Of a stretch of 5,126 nt of DNA, positions 1 to 3,770 are shown piece by piece. The number at the start of each line of letters is the position of its first letter. The first letter of the stretch is position 1. The notes beneath the pieces were generated by a model. That model had not been told where the DNA came from. It saw only the letters and a program-made list of their open reading frames with translations, and did no database searches. Source of the stretch: Actinomycetes bacterium (lineage in GTDB: Bacteria > Actinomycetota > Acidimicrobiia > Acidimicrobiales > Palsa-688); the NCBI GenBank assembly GCA_021798075.1, contig JAJZYO010000183.1, forward strand, positions 1 to 5,126. Reading direction: 5' to 3'. The position numbers and the translations under genes were made by a program.

Positions 1-431
1 AAGACGCGCTCGGCAGGGCCCGGGCCAACCTCCCGGGGCGGGAAGTGCTGCAACGATTGCTCGACTTCCGGCTGGAGGGGCCCGTCGCCGACAGCGTCTT
101 CGAGGCGCGTGCCTACCGTGCCCTCGAGCCGCTCAAACCTTTCCATCCTCACTACCAGATCCGTACGGCGAGCTCGATCTACGTAGCAGACGCCGCCTGG
201 CCTGAGGACATGGTCGTTGCCGAGTTCGTCGGCAGGGCGCACCGCGTCGCTTCGCGCTCCGCGTTCGACCGTGAGCGCCACAAGCTGACAGCGCTGGCCG
301 CCCTCGGCTGGAAAGTGGCGCACATCGTCGCGACCATGTCTGACTCGGAGATAGTCGAGTCGGTGCTGCTGTTACTCCTCGCCGCTCGCGCTGACCCGTC
401 GGCCGCGCGTTGGGCGGGGCTTAACCCTTAA
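1..431 (+). CDS. DUF559 / Vsr-like endonuclease-fold protein, 5' truncated by window edge
   Basis: This is the C-terminal 143 or so residues of a larger protein; the reading frame (codons from position 3) is open to the left edge, so the GTG at 45 is an internal codon rather than a trusted start. The visible part matches the C-terminal half of actinobacterial DUF559 proteins: an S-x-F-E-A-R segment (normally near the start of the domain), then YVADAAWPEDMVVAEFVGRAHR, then a basic DRERHK stretch and ALGWKVAHIVA. This is the layout of the very-short-patch-repair endonuclease-like fold (D...E.DG..H...R...L..lGw.v). Such proteins often carry an AbiEi-like N-terminal domain and may be nucleases or antitoxin-like regulators; their biological role is mostly unknown. 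Odd point: the usual E-x-D-G reads E-F-V-G here, so an acidic residue commonly conserved in the family is missing. It is convergent with the next gene. Confidence 0.72.
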   Translation, partial: DALGRARANLPGREVLQRLLDFRLEGPVADSVFEARAYRALEPLKPFHPHYQIRTASSIYVADAAWPEDMVVAEFVGRAHRVASRSAFDRERHKLTALAALGWKVAHIVATMSDSEIVESVLLLLLAARADPSAARWAGLNP

Positions 432-442
432 TTGCCCGTGAC

Positions 443-464
443 GTAGGCAACCTTGCCCGGCGCC
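443..464 (+). repeat. left copy of diverged 22-bp direct repeat
   Basis: These 22 bases match 592-613 at 19 of 22 positions; the shared consensus begins GTARGCAAYCTTGCCC and ends in GCGCC. All three differences are transitions (G/A, C/T, G/A). Both copies are followed a short distance later by a GGGGC(C)GTTGGG segment, which suggests two diverged copies of one intergenic element rather than chance similarity. Confidence 0.6.
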
Positions 465-473
465 GGCGCCGGG
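456..473. terminator. 18-bp perfect GC palindrome, possible terminator stem
   Basis: CCCGGCGCCGGCGCCGGG is its own reverse complement and lies about 25 nt after the TAA of the DUF559-type gene. In RNA it could form a very stable stem. No T-tract follows on either strand, so it would be a U-less terminator or a general transcript-end structure. Position supports the call; the lack of a U-tract weakens it. Confidence 0.4.
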
Positions 474-545
474 GCGTTGGGTGCGGTCGGGGCGTTGGGT
501 GGGGTCGGGGCGTTGGGTGCGGTCGGTCGGGGCGTTGGGTGCGGA
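471..545 (+). repeat. four tandem 18-bp units (GGGGCGTTGGGTGCGGTC)
   Basis: Units lie at 471-488, 489-506, 507-524 and 529-545. The second has one change (TGGGGTC instead of TGCGGTC). A 4-base GGTC duplication (525-528) precedes the last unit, which ends GCGGA. Every unit contains GGGGCGTTGGG, which can pair with CCCAGCGCCCC at 605-615 (one G-U pair), the 5' arm of the hairpin further right. The array therefore looks like a local amplification of the 3' arm of that hairpin element. Confidence 0.85.
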
Positions 546-546
546 T

Positions 547-571
547 TGATTACGTGGAGCGTAATGAATCA
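547..571. other. small hairpin in the intergenic region
   Basis: ATTACG (549-554) and CGTAAT (560-565) form a perfect 6-bp inverted repeat around the 5-nt loop TGGAG. The outer bases TGATT and GAATCA extend the pairing after a short bulge. It is less GC-rich than its surroundings. It may be part of the terminator complex or a remnant of a mobile repeat; no function can be assigned. Confidence 0.45.
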
Positions 572-591
572 GGGCCCGACGGTCGGCGGAT

Positions 592-613
592 GTAAGCAAT
601 CTTGCCCAGCGCC
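592..613 (+). repeat. right copy of diverged 22-bp direct repeat
   Basis: This is the partner of 443-464 (19 of 22 identical). In this copy the following sequence keeps a full hairpin, whereas the left copy is followed by the tandem 18-bp array. The pair suggests an intergenic repeat family that may occur elsewhere in the genome. Confidence 0.6.
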
Positions 614-643
614 CCTTCGGGAGGGGCCGTTGGGCAGACTTAC
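592..643. terminator. long nested hairpin, probable bidirectional transcript-end structure
   Basis: Three stacked perfect stems share one centre: GTAAG (592-596) with CTTAC (639-643), TGCCCA (603-608) with TGGGCA (631-636), and GCCCCT (611-616) with AGGGGC (622-627) around the loop TCGGG. Because the stems are symmetric the structure forms on both strands, as expected between convergent genes. No T-run follows on either strand, so intrinsic termination is not proved; transcript stabilisation or a non-coding repeat element are alternatives. Confidence 0.5.
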
Positions 644-676
644 TTGCACGGCCAGCCGCCGCCGGCCCGCCCGACC

Positions 677-712
677 GCCGGCCTCCCCGCCGGCCTTCCC
701 GCCGGCCTCCCC
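677..712. repeat. three tandem 12-bp units (GCCGGCCTCCCC)
   Basis: Units lie at 677-688, 689-700 (one change, GCCGGCCTTCCC) and 701-712. Both ends are bordered by CCCGACCGCCGGC (670-682 and 710-722, 40 bp apart). Each unit carries a GCCGGC palindrome. It starts 17 bp beyond the stop of the - strand cysteine protein. It could contribute to stopping that transcript, or be simple slippage in GC-rich DNA. Confidence 0.75.
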
Positions 713-729
713 GACCGCCGGCGGGGCGC

Positions 730-1089
730 TCAGCGCTCGCTCAGCTTGAAGCCCCCGTCGTCCTTACGTCTCCAGACTTTCCACCAGGGCCGAGACCCGC
801 GTTCGCGCTCGATCTCGGCGACGATCTCGGGGCCGGCGGCGGTGACGATCAGGTCGGCAGCATCGAGGATGCTCGCGACCTCTCCTTCAGGTAAGTCGGG
901 CTCTCTCTCCACCCGGGGCCGGGCAAGGGTCCCTACGACGAAGGTCCCGTCGATGATGTCCCGCTGGTAACGCGGGCAATCGGCCGGGCAGCGCCAGGGC
1001 GACTCGGGGGCGAGGTTTAGCACGCAAAAGCGCGCGACCTCGCCAGAAGAGTACGTCCGGCTCTGGAAGTGGCGGCAGTCCTCCCGCAT
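730..1089 (-). CDS. small four-cysteine protein of unknown function
   Basis: A 119-residue protein beginning MREDCRHF. From the ATG at 1089 the cysteines are C5, C22, C34 and C38 (spacing C-x16-C-x11-C-x3-C), with H7 close by, all in the first 40 residues and next to W32, R33 and a CP-x2-CPRY motif. This compact N-terminal cluster looks like a zinc site or an iron-sulfur cluster ligand set; which one cannot be told from sequence. The middle (about 65-95) is acidic and probably helical, followed by PWWKVWRRK, a basic aromatic patch that could touch membrane or nucleic acid, and a short charged tail. No signal peptide or membrane segment is seen. A GTG two codons upstream (1095) is an alternative start; the ATG is preferred because TGGA lies about 9 nt before it. 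It follows the HpnB-like gene in the same direction by 66 bp and may share its transcript. I recognise the style as a conserved actinobacterial hypothetical protein but not a named family. Confidence 0.75.
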   Translation of the reverse strand: MREDCRHFQSRTYSSGEVARFCVLNLAPESPWRCPADCPRYQRDIIDGTFVVGTLARPRVEREPDLPEGEVASILDAADLIVTAAGPEIVAEIERERGSRPWWKVWRRKDDGGFKLSER

Positions 1090-1123
1090 GGGCACGCGTC
1101 CAGTTTGGCATGCCCATGCGGGA
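1082..1123. promoter_or_regulatory. 13-bp perfect inverted repeat covering the start codon of the cysteine protein
   Basis: TCCCGCATGGGCA (1082-1094) and TGCCCATGCGGGA (1111-1123) are exact reverse complements around a 16-bp spacer. On the - strand the proximal arm contains the ATG start (1089-1087) and the GTG alternative, while the weak TGGA ribosome-binding candidate falls in the loop. In mRNA the stem would hide the start codon; in DNA it could be a dimeric operator. It lies between the HpnB-like stop codon and the next gene. Confidence 0.6.
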
Positions 1124-1155
1124 TGCTGGTGCAGCCGACCGTGCCTGCCGGCGGG

Positions 1156-2331
1156 TCAGAGGCCGGTGGGCCTGCCCTTCCAGCCAGTCTTGCCGGAGCG
1201 GTGCCGCCGTGCTGAGTCAAGTGTCATAGCCATGTAGAGCGAGCAGGTGAAAGGAAGGGCCGCGGCTGTGGCGGCCGGGACCTTGTAGTACCTAGCGATC
1301 GGCAAGTAGCTCGCCGCCATCGCCGTCCACGCCGCCAAGCCTGCGAGGACAGGGCCGGGCTTGCGCGACAAGAGTCCGCCGGTAGCGAGCAGGGGAGGGG
1401 CGAGGTAGACCGCGGAGAGAGCCGCCACGGTCCCCACGAGTGCTGCAGGGCTGTAGCCGAGCTGGGTGTAAGCGTTGCGGGCGACCATTTCCCAGATGTC
1501 CGCGAGGTGCGGGTAGCGCCGCAGGCTTTCGACATTGGGAGCCTGCCCCGGGCTCCCGTCGCCGGCCAGGGCCAGCCAGATGTCGAAGCCCGCGGCCGAC
1601 AGCGCCTTGGCGAGGGCCACGTCGTCGATGGTGGCGCTCGCAAAGGCACCTACGCCGCCCGCTTCCTCCAGGGCCGCCGTCTTCACTAGGAGGCAGCCGC
1701 CCGCAGCAGCGGCGGTTGCCCTGCCGGGGTCGTTCACCCACCTGAAGGGGTAGATCTGGGCGAAGAAGTAGACGAAGAGGGGCATGGTCAGGCGTTCCCA
1801 ACGGCTGGCGGTGGAGAGGCGGGCCATGAGCGAGACGGCAGCCCTGTCGCTAGCGAGGGCGCTCGCGACCAGCTGGCGGAGCGACCCAGGTGGGTGGGCG
1901 ATGTCCGCATCCGTGAAGAGGATCCACTCCGGACTTACCGGGGCATCCATGGCCCGTTGGACACCTTGGGCCATGGCCCAGGGCTTGCCTGCCCACCCGG
2001 GAGGGCGCGGGGAACCCTTCACGACGGAAAGGCCGAGGCTCGCTCCAGCGCTCCTCCTCGCCACTTCCCTCGCCACCTCGCCCGTGCCGTCCGAGCTCTG
2101 GTCGTCGACCAGGACCACATGAGCGTGCCCCGGGTAGTCCTGGGTGAGGAGGGCTGGGATTGTCCGCGGCAGGAGGGCGGCCTCGTCGCGCGCCGCTACG
2201 ACGACCGCCACCGGCGGCCAGCGCGCCGGCTCGCCCGGCGCCTCCGGGAGCCTCGCCCGGGCCTCCCAAAAGCGCCCGCGACCAAAAAGAAGGTAGGCCC
2301 ACGCTGCGGCGGGAGCCCAACGTAGGGTCAT
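1156..2331 (-). CDS. hpnB: HpnB-like membrane glycosyltransferase, family 2 (hopanoid-associated)
   Basis: A 391-residue GT-A fold glycosyltransferase. An N-terminal hydrophobic segment with LLFGRGRFWEAR (about 14-25) is followed by the catalytic domain: AVVVAARDEA (42-51), the nucleotide-sugar binding VDDQSSDGT (75-83), PGWAGKPWA (111-119), the metal-binding DAD at 141-143 in TDADIAHP, WERL (178-181), a VNDPGRATAAAAGGC stretch (199-213), IDD (235-237) as candidate catalytic acids, and IWEMVARNAYTQLGYS (279-294). Three hydrophobic C-terminal segments (about 297-320, 328-347, 351-372) suggest membrane anchoring. This order and these phrases match HpnB proteins encoded in hopanoid gene clusters; the sugar donor and acceptor of HpnB are not settled, and other hopanoid genes are not in this window. 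The IDDCALA of many relatives reads IDDVALA here. The ATG at 2331 is fixed by an in-frame TGA five codons upstream. The stop is in the same frame as the downstream cysteine gene, with no further stop between. Confidence 0.85.
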   Translation of the reverse strand: MTLRWAPAAAWAYLLFGRGRFWEARARLPEAPGEPARWPPVAVVVAARDEAALLPRTIPALLTQDYPGHAHVVLVDDQSSDGTGEVAREVARRSAGASLGLSVVKGSPRPPGWAGKPWAMAQGVQRAMDAPVSPEWILFTDADIAHPPGSLRQLVASALASDRAAVSLMARLSTASRWERLTMPLFVYFFAQIYPFRWVNDPGRATAAAAGGCLLVKTAALEEAGGVGAFASATIDDVALAKALSAAGFDIWLALAGDGSPGQAPNVESLRRYPHLADIWEMVARNAYTQLGYSPAALVGTVAALSAVYLAPPLLATGGLLSRKPGPVLAGLAAWTAMAASYLPIARYYKVPAATAAALPFTCSLYMAMTLDSARRHRSGKTGWKGRPTGL

Positions 2332-2421
2332 GGGCGCCCGCCCACTTCAGTGAACACTTAGAAAAAACCGCAGGCTGCGACCTCCGAGGTGCCAGGGCTA
2401 GCCCTAGCATGTTAGGCACCA
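2332..2421. promoter_or_regulatory. divergent intergenic region, promoters expected
   Basis: These 90 bp separate the - strand HpnB-like gene from the + strand lipoprotein cluster, so promoters for both should lie here. Visible items are an A6 run (2362-2367), AGTGaaCACT (2349-2358), a 10-bp palindrome GGGCTAGCCC (2395-2404), and TAGCAT (2405-2410), which resembles a -10 box and would start transcription almost at the GTG at 2422. No good -35 partner or Shine-Dalgarno sequence is seen in front of the lipoprotein gene. Specific promoter boxes are uncertain. Confidence 0.5.
2395..2404. promoter_or_regulatory. 10-bp palindrome GGGCTAGCCC, possible operator
   Basis: A perfect palindrome directly before the TAGCAT -10-like hexamer and 18 bp before the first lipoprotein start. 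Its position would suit a repressor site, but a 10-bp palindrome is short enough to arise by chance in GC-rich DNA. Confidence 0.3.
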
Positions 2422-3114
2422 GTGAGCGCAGAGCCCGCGAGAGTGCCCCAGGCTCGCCAGGGGGCCGGCGCTGTCGTTCGTTGGAGCGCGGGCCTGGTCG
2501 GTTCCGTGGCCGTGTTGGCGGGTCTCCTCGCGGGGTGCTCGACATCAGCCACCTACCTTGGGAGCACGGGCCAGGAGTTTTACTTCAAGGCCCCCAAGCA
2601 CTGGTACACGCTCAGCTCCTCTGACTTGCAAAGCATCGGCCTGCCGACAGCTGCGCAGGACTCCCAGCTGAAGGCGCAAGGGGCGTCCTACCCGGTCTAC
2701 GCGACCCTCGCAAGCCCGGTAGCACACCTTGGGCGCAACGGCTTGGCTGGCTCGGACCCATGGGTGCTCGGGTTGGTCAAGGTCCTTGGGAGCACGGACC
2801 AGACCGGCACCTCCCTCTCTAGCCTTGAAGACGAGATCTTCAACGTGAGCGGCGCGTCCTCTTCGGGTTTGACCGTGAAGGCCCTCCGGCCCTCGAAGCT
2901 GGTCGTAAAAGGTGGCCTCCGCGGCACCCTGGTCGAATACCAGTTGGGCATTGGTGCAAGCTCGTTGGCTTTCGAGCAGGAGGCCGTCATGAACAGCCCC
3001 ACAAACAAGGTCTGGGTGCTGGCAGCTGGCTGTTCGGCTCGTTGTTTTGTCTCGCACCAGCGAGTTTTGGAGGGCATCGTGAAGAGCTTCACGGTCACGG
3101 CCCAGGGCGGTTAG
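2422..3114 (+). CDS. exported lipoprotein A, CxxxC-containing, first of a paralogous pair
   Basis: A 230-residue predicted lipoprotein. Residues 20-38 form a signal peptide (R20, then a hydrophobic core) ending in the lipobox L36-A37-G38-C39, so the mature protein should be lipid-anchored outside the cytoplasmic membrane. The mature part opens with EFYFKAPKHWYTLS (52-65), which resembles the first strand and P-x-x-W turn of PsbP/Mog1-like lipoprotein folds; that fold assignment is an inference. Later come LVVKGGLRGT (160-169), NKVWVLAAGC (195-204), the pair C204/C208 (a possible disulfide) and a final GIVKSFTV (218-225). Function is unknown. Start: the GTG at 2422 is six codon-free bases after an in-frame TAG (2413-2415); a GTG at 2443 would give a more usual n-region length and is a real alternative. 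It is followed after 2 bp by its paralogue. Confidence 0.8.
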   Translation: MSAEPARVPQARQGAGAVVRWSAGLVGSVAVLAGLLAGCSTSATYLGSTGQEFYFKAPKHWYTLSSSDLQSIGLPTAAQDSQLKAQGASYPVYATLASPVAHLGRNGLAGSDPWVLGLVKVLGSTDQTGTSLSSLEDEIFNVSGASSSGLTVKALRPSKLVVKGGLRGTLVEYQLGIGASSLAFEQEAVMNSPTNKVWVLAAGCSARCFVSHQRVLEGIVKSFTVTAQGG

Positions 3115-3116
3115 AC

Positions 3117-3761
3117 GTGAGACCGCACCCCTTCACGCGTTCTCGGGTAGCACTCGCAGGTGGCGCCGTTGCGCTCACGCTCGGGCTCAGCGCATGCTCG
3201 AGCGGGCTGGTGGTGGCCAGCCGCGCGGACAGGTTTTACCTCCGGCTGCCATCGGGCTGGAAGACCTACTACAAGTCGCAGCTGCTCAGTAACCCGAAGT
3301 GGTCCATGTTCGCGCTCAACCCGCCACGGGTTTTCCTGGCGGCTACCGGCGGCCCTCACCCGAATATTTCCCAGCCTCTCAGCTCATCCAACTACCCTTG
3401 GGCGGTCTTTGTGGTCGAGGACCTCGCGGGTACCGCTCAGCAGAGCTTGACATTGTCCAGCCTCTCGGACGTGGTGCTCCCCGTCGACCAGCTGAGCCAG
3501 CAAGGTACGCCAGTCCAGCAGCTACAACAAGGCCAGCTGCTCGTGAGGGGCGCCCTTAGGGGCACGAAGATGGCCTACGAGATCGGCTCTGGCACTGGCG
3601 GGGGAGCGATCGACTACCAGCAGGAAACCTGGGTCAACAGCGCCACAGACAGGGTCTGGGCCCTTATGGTCGGGTGCTCGCCGAACTGTTACAAGACCAA
3701 CGGTTCGTTGATCGGCAGTATCGTACAGAGCTTTTACGTGTCAAACATACGTATCGGATAG
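3117..3761 (+). CDS. exported lipoprotein B, CxxxC-containing, paralogue of the preceding gene
   Basis: A 214-residue predicted lipoprotein from the GTG at 3117, two bases after the stop of lipoprotein A. The N-terminus RPHPFTRSR is basic, the core VALAGGAVALTLGL is hydrophobic, and L24-S25-A26-C27 is the lipobox; a start further upstream would spoil this signal peptide and overlap gene A. It shares the layout of lipoprotein A: DRFYLRLPSGW (38-48) against EFYFKAPKHW, LLVRGALRGT (141-150) against LVVKGGLRGT, VNSATDRVWALMVGC (173-187) against MNSPTNKVWVLAAGC, the pair C187/C191, and SIVQSFYV (201-208) against GIVKSFTV. The central part (about 122-140) is glutamine-rich (QLSQQGTPVQQLQQGQ). An AGGGCGG motif (3103-3109) sits 7 nt before the start. 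This is an ancient tandem duplication judged by the low overall identity. Function is unknown; it is probably co-transcribed with its neighbours. Confidence 0.82.
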   Translation: MRPHPFTRSRVALAGGAVALTLGLSACSSGLVVASRADRFYLRLPSGWKTYYKSQLLSNPKWSMFALNPPRVFLAATGGPHPNISQPLSSSNYPWAVFVVEDLAGTAQQSLTLSSLSDVVLPVDQLSQQGTPVQQLQQGQLLVRGALRGTKMAYEIGSGTGGGAIDYQQETWVNSATDRVWALMVGCSPNCYKTNGSLIGSIVQSFYVSNIRIG

Positions 3762-3764
3762 GGG
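3760..3764 (+). promoter_or_regulatory. Shine-Dalgarno AGGGG for the AAA+ gene
   Basis: AGGGG overlaps the TAG stop of lipoprotein B and lies 6 nt before the ATG at 3771. It is the best ribosome-binding site in the + strand cluster and fixes the start of the FtsH-like gene. Confidence 0.65.
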
Positions 3765-3770
3765 AACCCT

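Larger units (their letters stand above)
432..729. other. structured repeat-rich intergenic region between convergent genes
   Basis: No convincing gene is seen in these 298 bases. The flanking genes point towards each other, so this is a 3'-3' intergenic space where terminators are expected. It contains, in order, a perfect GC palindrome, four tandem 18-bp units, a small AT-containing hairpin, a long nested hairpin that restates the left element in diverged form, and three tandem 12-bp units rich in GCCGGC. Open frames across it translate to low-complexity Gly/Ala/Pro strings and are not credible proteins. Each element is listed separately. Confidence 0.8.

Noticed and set aside
471..712. CRISPR array
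   Set aside because: The 18-bp and 12-bp units are directly adjacent with no unique spacers between them.
453..970. Open frames on the + strand across the repeat region and the cysteine gene (453-749, 602-970)
   Set aside because: They translate to low-complexity Gly/Ala/Pro/Arg strings and run antisense to a better-supported gene; long open frames are common by chance in GC-rich DNA.
887..1220. Small - strand frames overlapping the cysteine gene start (887-1117 and 1017-1220), considered as an upstream ORF
   Set aside because: They overlap two supported genes out of frame and have no recognisable composition or ribosome-binding site.
1440..2325. Several open frames on the + strand inside the HpnB-like gene
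   Set aside because: These are antisense shadows; the - strand frame has complete glycosyltransferase motifs in order.
1850..2545. A 231-residue - strand frame overlapping the start of the HpnB-like gene and the lipoprotein start
   Set aside because: It is Arg/Pro/Gly-rich without motifs and overlaps two convincing genes.
2545..3098. Antisense frames opposite lipoprotein A
   Set aside because: The sense frame has a signal peptide, lipobox and a paralogue next door; the antisense products show nothing.
3042..3116. An upstream start for lipoprotein B inside the end of lipoprotein A
   Set aside because: The added residues are not signal-like and would put the lipobox too far from the N-terminus; the GTG at 3117 gives a standard lipoprotein signal.
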